A stretch of 10,047 bases of DNA, taken from NCBI GenBank assembly GCA_964579415.1, contig CAZOGW010000109.1, positions 1-10,047 on the forward strand, written 5' to 3'. The notes below the pieces were generated by a model. It worked only from the letters and a program-made list of their open reading frames with translations. It had not been told where the DNA came from and ran no database searches. A program made the position numbers and the translations under genes. Shown here piece by piece: positions 1 to 7,241 of this stretch (positions are counted from its first letter, which is position 1; the number at the start of each line of letters is the position of its first letter). Origin of the DNA: CAZOGW01 sp964579415 (lineage in GTDB: Bacteria; Actinomycetota; Acidimicrobiia; Spongiisociales; UBA5794).

Positions 1-146
1 TCGCCCGGGGCCATTCCCGGAAAGACACGGTCTGCGGGTTCTCCGGCGGTAGATTCTCTCCGGGACCGAAGCCGGGTGTGCCCACCCGCGCGGCCGGTCA
101 CCAGCAAGGGGACCTCATTGGTCCGCGTCGTCGCGAGAGGAGCGCC

Positions 147-680
147 ATGACCACCGAGTCGGCAATCACCCGGAACCTGAACTACGCCTACCTCTACGGC
201 GGCATCACCGCCGCCGTCTTCGGAATCGTCCTGCTCATCAAGCGCGAAGAGGCCGTCGGGCTCATCATGGTGCTCCTCGGCTTGTGGTGGCTGGTCTACG
301 GGGCGTTCATGCTCTTCTCGGTGTTCATCGACCGGGCAGAGGGTGGCTGGCACCTCTTCCTAGGAGCGCTCGGGGTCGGTGCCGGCCTGGTGACACTGAG
401 CCAGCCGGTCGAGACGGCCCAGGTGCTCGGAGCGGGAATCGCCCTGGTGCTGGGGGCGCTCGGTCTCGTCATCGGCGTCGGCGCCATCTGGGGCGCCTTC
501 CAGGGTGGTGGGCTCGGAGCCCTCGTGTTCGGTGTCGTCAGCGCCATCATCGGCCTCATCTTCATCTTCAACCCGATGAGCTCGGCGTCGGCGACGGTGA
601 CATTGCTCGCCATCCTCCTGCTGATCAACGGACTTGTCGGCATCTACATCGCGATCACCAAGAAGGCCGTGACCCTCTAG
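147..680 (+). CDS. HdeD/DUF308-like six-helix membrane protein
   Basis: This 177-residue protein is almost entirely hydrophobic. It has six predicted membrane helices at about residues 12-31, 36-60, 67-85, 90-117, 122-142 and 148-170, separated by very short loops, with a short polar N-terminus and a basic end (TKKAVTL). Size, helix count and the Gly/Ala-rich paired-helix layout fit the HdeD (DUF308) family, which is named for an acid-resistance membrane protein of E. coli; the molecular role of most members is unknown. The frame is open back to 78, but the ATG at 147 is preferred: it follows a purine-rich ribosome site (GAGAGGAG, 135-142) at good spacing, and the residues before it are Arg/Gly-rich and unlike the family. 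The gene stands alone: the next gene starts 296 bases away and is functionally unrelated. The family call is from hydropathy and general resemblance, not from a search. Confidence 0.82.
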   Translation: MTTESAITRNLNYAYLYGGITAAVFGIVLLIKREEAVGLIMVLLGLWWLVYGAFMLFSVFIDRAEGGWHLFLGALGVGAGLVTLSQPVETAQVLGAGIALVLGALGLVIGVGAIWGAFQGGGLGALVFGVVSAIIGLIFIFNPMSSASATVTLLAILLLINGLVGIYIAITKKAVTL

Positions 681-976
681 CCACGCCGGATCCCCCGGGG
701 TCGGAGTCGCGATGGCCGGGGCACGGACCGCCGGGTCTCACTGGGGCGTGCAGGTCCTCGCAACGGCCTGAACCCTGGCTCGGCCGAGCCTCCGCGGCCG
801 CGCCACCGAGGGTCGACGGCGGAGATTGGATCGCGAACGCAGTGCGGGCCGCCGCTGTCTTTGGTATCTCAGGTTGGTGATCACGCTCGACTCGAAGAGG
901 TCGGCGACGAGCGACAGCGATGCATCGATGATCGCCGTCAGGCATAATTTGCCGCAGGCGGACGGGGAGGGAGAGC
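681..976 (+). other. Intergenic region with putative operon control sites
   Basis: This 296-base gap has no credible gene; open frames in it are Arg/Pro/Gly-rich shadows. No hairpin followed by a T-run is seen after the membrane protein. The last 100 bases are less GC-rich and hold short perfect palindromes: GTGATCAC (877-884), CGATGCATCG (918-927) and the overlapping CATCGATG (923-930). A -10-like hexamer follows directly. The stretch is the obvious place for the promoter and operator of the protease/STAND operon. Confidence 0.5.
918..948 (+). promoter_or_regulatory. Candidate promoter/operator of the protease-STAND operon
   Basis: CATAAT at 943-948 matches the TATAAT consensus at five of six positions and lies 28 bases before the GTG start at 977, which predicts a leader of about 20 bases. 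No good -35 hexamer is present at 16-18 bases. That space is instead occupied by the perfect palindrome CGATGCATCG (918-927), which overlaps CATCGATG (923-930). A palindrome in the -35 position could be a regulator site; a weak -35 is common where an activator is needed. This is suggestive only. Confidence 0.35.
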
Positions 977-1972
977 GTGGACTTCCGATATCTGGTAGGC
1001 GACGAGGCCCTACGCGCGGAAATCCTCGATCGCATCGACGAGATAGCCGATGCCTTGCCCGGGGGCCTTGAGAGTATCGACTCGCGCATGGCGCACGACG
1101 CGCTCGCCGGCGGCCTGGAGAGCATGGCGGCGGGCTCCTGGCAGGAAGGCACCGACTCGTCGCTGGAGGCCATCATCCTCCGCTTCGCGCGGCCCGTGCT
1201 CCTCGTGCAGGACGAGACGTTCAAGCCCGTCGTCGACGGCTTCCCCGAGAGCCGGATCGTCACCGACCTGCTCACCACCGCCCGTTCACAGCTCGAGACC
1301 GCCATCGCCGGCGTCGGCCGAATCGACCTGAAGAATCACCGCCTGGAGTATGCCGGCACCGGCTGGGTGGTGGCCCCCGGGATCGCCGTCACCAACCGTC
1401 ACGTGGCCGAGGAGTTCGCCACCAGGACCGGCGGCGGTTTCGCCTTCAGGGACGCCGGGTACGGCCGCATGGTCGGCGCATCGATCGACTGGCGTCGAGA
1501 ACACCAGCGGGGCGAGGAGTCGCTCACACCGGTCACCGGCGTGGCATGGATCGAGGACGACAAGGGGCCCGATGTCGCCCTGCTCCGGATCGGTGCGACC
1601 GACCTGGCCGGACAGCCCCCACCGCAGCCGCTGACGTTGATGGACGAGGTGGAGATCGGCGGCAGCGTCGACGCCTGGACCGCGGTGATCGGCTATCCGG
1701 CGTTCGACTCCCGCAACGATCGTGCCGATCAGCAACGCATCTACGACGGCATCTACAACGTGAAACGCCTCTCCCCCGGCCGGATCTTGTCGGTGTCGCC
1801 CGACGGCCTGCTCACACACGACGCCACCACGCTGGGGGGCAACTCCGGGTCGGTCGTGGTGGATCTCGCTACCGGAAAGGCCGTCGGTCTCCACTTCGGA
1901 GGCAGCGAGGGAGACCGCAACTACGCAGTCCAGGCATCCGTCGTCGCCGACCTGGTCGAGCGGCACGGATAG
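977..1972 (+). CDS. Intracellular trypsin/V8-like serine protease (operon gene A)
   Basis: The 331-residue product is a chymotrypsin-fold serine protease. The triad is visible: His142 in TNRHVA, Asp199 in GPDVALLRI and Ser290 in GGNSGS, with the usual glycine-rich strand before the His (GTGWVVAPG). The GNSGS context is closer to V8/HtrA-type proteases than to secreted trypsins. No signal peptide or membrane helix is seen, so it should act in the cytoplasm. Residues 1-60 are an acidic helical region I do not recognise, containing two GGLES repeats (29-33, 45-49). Residues 62-118 (about LEAIILRFARPVLLVQDETF to VGRIDL) resemble a linker seen before the protease domain in other bacterial trypsin-like proteins of conflict loci; that is recalled, not searched. 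The GTG start is supported by GGGGAGGGAG (964-973), spaced about six bases. Gene B starts 7 bases after the stop, so the two are probably co-transcribed. Likely role: an effector or relay protease controlled by the STAND protein of gene C. Confidence 0.88.
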   Translation: MDFRYLVGDEALRAEILDRIDEIADALPGGLESIDSRMAHDALAGGLESMAAGSWQEGTDSSLEAIILRFARPVLLVQDETFKPVVDGFPESRIVTDLLTTARSQLETAIAGVGRIDLKNHRLEYAGTGWVVAPGIAVTNRHVAEEFATRTGGGFAFRDAGYGRMVGASIDWRREHQRGEESLTPVTGVAWIEDDKGPDVALLRIGATDLAGQPPPQPLTLMDEVEIGGSVDAWTAVIGYPAFDSRNDRADQQRIYDGIYNVKRLSPGRILSVSPDGLLTHDATTLGGNSGSVVVDLATGKAVGLHFGGSEGDRNYAVQASVVADLVERHG

Positions 1973-1979
1973 GCCGCGC

Positions 1980-3887
1980 ATGGGCATCTGGGACGATCCG
2001 TCGGCAGATTGGTCCACCGGTGACGGCTTGCGCGCCAAGGAGGTGTTCGTCAGGGCGTACTGCGACATGGATGCCATCGAGGAGCTGGCGGGGAGGGTCG
2101 GCCTCGACCTGACGCCACCGGCCAAGGCGCCCACCGCCCTCCAGACGTGGGACGTGCTGCTGACGGCGGCGGCTGGGGCGGGTCGGGTACTCGATCTCGC
2201 CGGCCACGCCCTCCTCGACCCGGGCTGCGATGCCTTCACGACGCCACTGACCGAGGTCCTCGGAGAGTGGGTCGACGTGGCCCGGGCGCGGGCCATCACC
2301 AATGCAGGTGACGGTGGCGGCCACCTGCAGGCCCTCAACGTGCCCGGACTGGGTCTGGCGAACCCGATGCAGGAGGTCCAGATGGCCTTCGACGCCATGC
2401 GCAGGGTGGCATTGATACGGTCGGGGGGTCGTGCCCGGGGGACAGGCTTCCTGGTGGGCATGGACCTTCTACTGACGGCCGCCCACGTACTCGACCTGAA
2501 ACAGACCCCACCTCCGGTTGCCGGCGTCGAGGCGGTCTTCGACTTCGACGGCTCGGCGCGGGCTCCCAGCGAGGTGGGGGTCCCCGTTGAGGTGACGGAA
2601 CTCCTCTCGTGGAGCCCACCGACCGATGCCGAGAGGCTGGGCGGCTCCGACGACTGGGAGGCGCCGGCGGATAAACTCGACTACGCGCTGGTGAGGTTGT
2701 CCAGGCCGATGGGCGACGACGTGGCCGGCGACGGCCGCCCCCGCGGCTTCTACACGTTGCGCGACACCGAGTACACCTTCGACGGGGACTTCCTCATCCG
2801 CATCCCGCAGCACATGATCGGCACCCCCCTGTCGATCGCCTATGCCTTGAAAGGGTTCGACAAGAACGGCGCCGCCACGCGGGTGCGGTACCGGGCCAAC
2901 ACAGGAAGCGGCTCGTCGGGTGCCCCCCTGATCGACCACACCGGCCGGCTGGTGGGGATCCATCACTACTCGCAGTGGCGCCGCAACCAGGCCGTCCCCA
3001 CCGCCAAGATCGCCGTCGCGCTGCACGCCGCCGGGTACACCGCCGAGTTGGAAACGCCACTCCCACCCGACCGGCCGCCCGCCGCACCCGTGGCGGCCGC
3101 GGCGCCGGCGGCGGACCCGTTCGAGGTGCTCGAGATCGGATCGCGGCCGTTCGTGAACCGGCAGTCGCTGCGCTCCACATTCAAGGACATGGTGACCCAC
3201 GACCGGAGGCTCCTGCTCATCTCCGGGGACGCCGGCTGCGGGGTGAGCTACTCGTACCGCCTGATGGCACACCTGGCGGGCAGCTCCACCGCCCAACCGG
3301 GGATCGCTTCACGTCCCGGCGGGCTCAAGGTGGTGAAGGCCGACCTGCGGGAATACGTCGGGCTGCCTTCCTCTGAATGGCGCGACCGGCTCGTCCGCGC
3401 CATCTGCCGCGGGATCACGTACGACGTCGCTCCGGCGACACTGGCGCAGGCGGCGCGCGAGGTGGTGGAGTTCAAGACCTGGTGTGAAGGCAAGCTTCGT
3501 GACAGCGACCATGAATGGTGGATCTTCGTCGACAGCATCGACTCCGAGGTCGAGGTCACCCAGCACGGCATCAGCGAGGTCCTGCTGGCGCTGGTGCAAC
3601 TCGCCGACGACCCGCAGCTACCGCTGCGGGTGATCTTCGGCGGCCAGAAGGCCGACAGCCTGCGGAGCATGATCGACCTCCTCGCCCTGGCCGCCGACGA
3701 CCGCGCCCCGGGACTTTCCCGCGCCGAAGTGGAGGCATGGCTGCGGCGCCGGATCACCACGACGGACGCCGACCGCCAGGCCCGCATCGCCGGCTGCCTC
3801 GCCGACTGGTTTCCCGACGGTAAGGCGACCCTGCGACCGTCGGAGCTGGAGCTGGCGATCGCCGAGCAGGTGAGGGCTCTGTCGTGA
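1980..3887 (+). CDS. EAD1-trypsin-inactive P-loop (iSTAND-like) fusion protease (operon gene B)
   Basis: This 635-residue protein has three parts. Residues 19-90 are a helical domain fitting effector-associated domain 1 (EAD1), including a conserved-looking end ALLDPGCDAF. Residues 145-355 are a second trypsin-like protease, with His169 in LTAAHVL, Asp234 in KLDYALVRL and Ser313 in GSSGAP. A Pro/Ala linker (about 359-380) leads to a C-terminal domain (381-635) that looks like a STAND/AAA P-loop module: NR-SLR entry motif (393-399), LLLISGDAGCG (411-421) and a Walker B-like WWIFVDSID with Asp518. The Walker A lysine is missing (GDAGCGVS, Val422 in its place), so it probably does not hydrolyse ATP; it resembles the inactive-STAND (iSTAND) class. 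No signal peptide is seen. The ATG has only a weak ribosome site (GGATAGG, 1967-1973), so coupling to gene A is likely; its end overlaps gene C by four bases (GTGA). The N-terminal domain aligns with the C-terminus of gene C, which suggests direct recruitment. Protease call is firm; EAD1 and iSTAND are by pattern. Confidence 0.85.
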   Translation: MGIWDDPSADWSTGDGLRAKEVFVRAYCDMDAIEELAGRVGLDLTPPAKAPTALQTWDVLLTAAAGAGRVLDLAGHALLDPGCDAFTTPLTEVLGEWVDVARARAITNAGDGGGHLQALNVPGLGLANPMQEVQMAFDAMRRVALIRSGGRARGTGFLVGMDLLLTAAHVLDLKQTPPPVAGVEAVFDFDGSARAPSEVGVPVEVTELLSWSPPTDAERLGGSDDWEAPADKLDYALVRLSRPMGDDVAGDGRPRGFYTLRDTEYTFDGDFLIRIPQHMIGTPLSIAYALKGFDKNGAATRVRYRANTGSGSSGAPLIDHTGRLVGIHHYSQWRRNQAVPTAKIAVALHAAGYTAELETPLPPDRPPAAPVAAAAPAADPFEVLEIGSRPFVNRQSLRSTFKDMVTHDRRLLLISGDAGCGVSYSYRLMAHLAGSSTAQPGIASRPGGLKVVKADLREYVGLPSSEWRDRLVRAICRGITYDVAPATLAQAAREVVEFKTWCEGKLRDSDHEWWIFVDSIDSEVEVTQHGISEVLLALVQLADDPQLPLRVIFGGQKADSLRSMIDLLALAADDRAPGLSRAEVEAWLRRRITTTDADRQARIAGCLADWFPDGKATLRPSELELAIAEQVRALS

Positions 3888-6800
3888 CGGACACCCGAGA
3901 GCCACCCGAGCACTCCCACCGCCCCGTCATCGGCGGTGACGGCCCGACCCGGGCGCGCCGAGCGGGCCTCGAAGCGCTGCTGACGTCGGGGGAGATGGAC
4001 CGCCTGGCGGTGTCGGCGACCTTCCGCCGCGACATTCTCGAAACCCCCGTCGGCGACGACGTGCTCGACATCGTCAGCGACCGACTCGTGGGCGCGGCCC
4101 CGGCACCTGGCCTGCCCGTGGAGCCGGAGCGCATCCTCAAGGAACAGGTACGGGTCGACCACCTGGCGCGGATGATCCGGCGGGGCGGCCCGGAGGCGTT
4201 GCTCGGGGCACGCCGCCAACTGGGTGCAGTCGCATCGAGCGCCCTCCAGGACGCGCTGGACCGTGCCCTATCCGATGAGGACACACCTGTCGAGCACCTC
4301 GACGAGGACTCCTTGATTGCCGTGCTGCGGGTGGGACGCTGGTTCCGGGCATTGGAGGCGGTGACGGGCGTTCCGACCGGCGGCTCCGGCCGGTTCCGTA
4401 CCGACGTCATCGAGGCACGGTTGCGCCTGCTGGAGACGCTGCAGCCGGTCCGCGCCGCCACCGCCGACGGGTGCTTCGGACGCGAGCCGGAACTCCAGCA
4501 GCTTCACCAGCACCTCGAAGGCCCCGGGCGCGGCGTCACACTGCACCAGCACCCGGCGATGTCGGTCTACGGCATCGGCGGGGTCGGCAAGTCGACGCTG
4601 GTGGCCCGGTTCGTGCTCGACATCGCCGAGAGCCGGAGCGAGAGGTGGGCCTGGGCCTACCTCGACCTCGACCGGCCGTCGCTCTCCGCCTTCACACCGG
4701 AAACCCTGTGCCGCGACATCCTCCGCCAGGTGGGAACGCAGCTTCCCGAGGGCGCCCGCTCCCTCCGCTACCAATCGGAACAGGCCCAGTACATCACCAA
4801 GGGCAGGGGCCTCGAGTCCCGGAGGGGCGACCAGGGGTGGTTCGACGGGATACGGAGGCTCGCCGATCTGGTGAACCGGGCGCTCGACGGTCGCCTCGTC
4901 GTGATCGTCGACACCTTCGAGGAGATGGAGCGTCGCGACGCCGGCGCCGAGATGAGCGTCGATCTCGCCAGGATGTTCACCACGCTGTCGGATGCGGTCG
5001 GCTGGTTTCGCCTCGTGGTGTCGGGCCGGGCACCGACCGGGGTGTTCGCACCTGACCGATCGCGAGTCTCCAGCTCGGCCAGCGAGCATTACCAACTCCA
5101 GGTACGGGCATTCGAGACCGAGACCGCCGTCGACGTTCTGAGGAAGCTCCACCGGGCCGAGGTGGGACGCCGTGCCCAGCGCGAAGGCGCCGCCGAGATG
5201 GACCCCGACCTTGCCCGCCGGCTCGTCGAGGAGTTCGGCGGCAGCCCTCTGACCTTGAAGCTCGTCGCCCGTGTCGTCGCCGACGAGACCGGCGCAACCC
5301 CGCTCACCGGCGTCAGCCCGCACCACACGGTCGATCGCGTCCGTGACGAGTTCGTCCAGGGATTCCTCTACCGGAGGATCCTGGGCCACATGGTCGCTCC
5401 CCGCCGCGAGTTGACCCAGACCTTGCGGGACATGGCTCGGGCATCGCTGCCGCTCCGGTTCGTGACCTCAGACCTGATCCGGACGGTTCTGTTCCCCGCC
5501 ATCGGCAGCCCCGAGGCGGATCCCGACGAGTTGCTGGAGGCAGTCAGGCGCGAGACCGGATTCGTGGCCCAGGACTCGGCGGCCGGGTTGAGGTTGCGCG
5601 ACGAGCTGCGTGCCCCGGCACTCCAGGCGCTGAGCCTGGAGGACCCCGACCTGGTCGGCACCGTCCATCGCGCCGCCGCCGAGTACTACCGCGACCATGC
5701 CGACCTCCCCGGCGCCGAGGTGGAGCTCCTCTACCACCAGCTCGCCTCCGGTTCGCACCCCGATCCCGCCGGCACCGATCCGGAGAGCCTGCGACGCGTC
5801 GGCGACAGATCGCTGGCGGGGCTGCCGCATTCGGGCCGGCGCACCCTGGAGGAGGCGCTTGATCACGCCACTCTCGACGCCCTGGCCGGTCGCGGGCCTC
5901 TCGAGGACCGCATCTACGCCGGCGCCGCCACCGCTCTCGACGATGGGAGGGTCGACGACGCCGCAGAGTTGCTGGCCGATCCCACCACGTGGCGGGACAC
6001 GACCGCCCTGCATGAGCTCGTCGCCAGGTTGCACGAGGCACGCGGAGACGTCGCCGGTGCGATCGACGCCGCCGCCTGCGACGTCGAGGCCGCCCGGCTC
6101 AGCGAGGACCCGGAGCGCCTCGGGGCCGCCGCTGTCGGCCATGCCCGGCTGCTGGAGCGGGCTTCCGGCGGCGCCGCCGCCGCCCCGGTGTTGTACGCCG
6201 CCGAGGCGACCTCGTGGCTCCGTCCCCACACCGCCGTCAGGCTGGAGCTGCAACTCAACGCGCTGGCAGCGCTGGAGCGGGGGCGCGACCGCACCGACCG
6301 GTGGGTGGGCGAACTCGACGCCCGCAGCCTCCTGCAACGCCTTCCCCCCACCGAGGTGGCGAGCAACCCGGCCCTGGTGAGGCTGCTGGCGGCGACGCTG
6401 GGAAGGGACGAACCCAGACTGGTGCTCGACGCCGCCCGCACCATCGGGCTCGGTACCACTACCTACTCGACCCACTTCCACAATCTGGCCACGGTGCTGG
6501 CGGACTGGGACTTGATGGACCACGGCGGTGCGCTGGCGCACGATCTGAACCTGTCTGTGGACAGCAGCTCATCGTCGGATTTGCGAGAGGCGTGGTTCCG
6601 GAGCGTCGCCAGCTGGGGCTCGGACGCACCCCGCTTCGTCGACCGGATCGTAAGTCGGGGCACACCGCCACGCGACGTGTCCGAGGCGCTGCGCGCCTTC
6701 TACCTGTGGTGGGGCCTCGACCCGCAGGACACGGCATTCCCCGACTCCGGTCCCGGTCCGGGTGATGGCGGTGAGGCGGCAAGCCCCGTCACGGGCCACC

Positions 6801-7057
6801 AGTCGGCACGACTCGTCGAAGCCCTGGTTGGCGCCTATCACGAAACGACGCTGCTCCACCTGCTGGCGACCAGAGCAGGTGGCGACGTCGAGGCCATCGA
6901 CTGGTCCCAGCCGCTGCGAGGGGTGGCACTTCAGATCGTCACCGACGCCGTCGATCGCGACGGCGCCGCCGCCCTGGTGGGAGCGGCGCTCGAAGACCCC
7001 GCCGCGTCCGCCTTCCACGACGCGATCAGGGAAGCGGCCTCCCCATCGGCAACGTAG
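3884..7057 (+). CDS. STAND NTPase with helical repeats and C-terminal EAD1-like domain (operon gene C)
   Basis: The 1057-residue product is a signal-transduction ATPase (STAND). Residues 1-190 are a helical region I cannot assign. The NTPase core starts at CFGREPELQQL (197-207). Walker A is GIGGVGKST (230-238, Lys236), Walker B is LVVIVDTFEE (338-347, Asp343), the sensor arginine is Arg382 in LVVSGR, and the GxP motif is GGSPLTLKL (452-460). A winged-helix-like region follows (about 505-580). Residues 590-960 are Ala/Leu-rich helices with tetratricopeptide-like pairs (for example 675-775), the usual sensor or scaffold part. Residues 977-1048 match the EAD1 pattern and align without a gap to the N-terminus of gene B. 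In the family, ligand binding leads to nucleotide exchange and oligomerisation, as in Apaf-1, NLRs and Avs proteins. The GTG start overlaps the stop of gene B (GTGA) and has AGGTGAGGG (3868-3876) upstream. Here it most likely senses a trigger and gathers the proteases; the trigger is unknown. Confidence 0.88.
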   Translation: MTDTREPPEHSHRPVIGGDGPTRARRAGLEALLTSGEMDRLAVSATFRRDILETPVGDDVLDIVSDRLVGAAPAPGLPVEPERILKEQVRVDHLARMIRRGGPEALLGARRQLGAVASSALQDALDRALSDEDTPVEHLDEDSLIAVLRVGRWFRALEAVTGVPTGGSGRFRTDVIEARLRLLETLQPVRAATADGCFGREPELQQLHQHLEGPGRGVTLHQHPAMSVYGIGGVGKSTLVARFVLDIAESRSERWAWAYLDLDRPSLSAFTPETLCRDILRQVGTQLPEGARSLRYQSEQAQYITKGRGLESRRGDQGWFDGIRRLADLVNRALDGRLVVIVDTFEEMERRDAGAEMSVDLARMFTTLSDAVGWFRLVVSGRAPTGVFAPDRSRVSSSASEHYQLQVRAFETETAVDVLRKLHRAEVGRRAQREGAAEMDPDLARRLVEEFGGSPLTLKLVARVVADETGATPLTGVSPHHTVDRVRDEFVQGFLYRRILGHMVAPRRELTQTLRDMARASLPLRFVTSDLIRTVLFPAIGSPEADPDELLEAVRRETGFVAQDSAAGLRLRDELRAPALQALSLEDPDLVGTVHRAAAEYYRDHADLPGAEVELLYHQLASGSHPDPAGTDPESLRRVGDRSLAGLPHSGRRTLEEALDHATLDALAGRGPLEDRIYAGAATALDDGRVDDAAELLADPTTWRDTTALHELVARLHEARGDVAGAIDAAACDVEAARLSEDPERLGAAAVGHARLLERASGGAAAAPVLYAAEATSWLRPHTAVRLELQLNALAALERGRDRTDRWVGELDARSLLQRLPPTEVASNPALVRLLAATLGRDEPRLVLDAARTIGLGTTTYSTHFHNLATVLADWDLMDHGGALAHDLNLSVDSSSSSDLREAWFRSVASWGSDAPRFVDRIVSRGTPPRDVSEALRAFYLWWGLDPQDTAFPDSGPGPGDGGEAASPVTGHQSARLVEALVGAYHETTLLHLLATRAGGDVEAIDWSQPLRGVALQIVTDAVDRDGAAALVGAALEDPAASAFHDAIREAASPSAT

Positions 7058-7190
7058 GCCGTTTCGCCGCGCCGGGGCGCTGTACGCCTACTGCGTGGCT
7101 CTGCAGGTCCCCATCCTCACCCCACGCCGCCCGCAGCGTTCGGGTTCGAGAAGGGCGACGAGGTCTGGGCGACCCCCACCGGCTGGGCGG

Positions 7191-7221
7191 CGGCGCCGGA
7201 GGACTACCCCGACCGGCGCCG
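7191..7221. terminator. Hairpin between convergent genes
   Basis: CGGCGCCGG (7191-7199) and CCGGCGCCG (7213-7221) form a perfect nine-base stem with a 13-base loop. It lies in the 184-base gap between the ends of the STAND gene (+) and the azoreductase gene (-), where a shared bidirectional terminator would be expected. No T-run follows on either strand, so it is not a classical intrinsic terminator, though T-poor terminators are frequent in high-GC actinobacteria. The rest of the gap shows nothing else. Confidence 0.4.
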
Positions 7222-7241
7222 AGATCCACCCGGGCTGAGGG

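Noticed and set aside
1..146. Possible promoter of the membrane protein gene (TAGATT near 50-55)
   Set aside because: Only four of six matches to a -10 and no credible -35; not strong enough to annotate.
1286..2461. 391-codon open frame on the - strand
   Set aside because: It lies opposite the two protease genes, whose triads are intact; its product is low-complexity and matches nothing. Long antisense frames are expected at this GC content.
4268..5389. 373-codon open frame on the - strand
   Set aside because: It is antisense to the STAND NTPase core with clear Walker motifs; the translation is Glu/Gly/Ala-rich without domain features.
5468..6541. 357-codon open frame on the - strand
   Set aside because: It is antisense to the helical repeat region of the STAND gene; glycine/valine-rich and unlike any family, with no ribosome site that I can defend.
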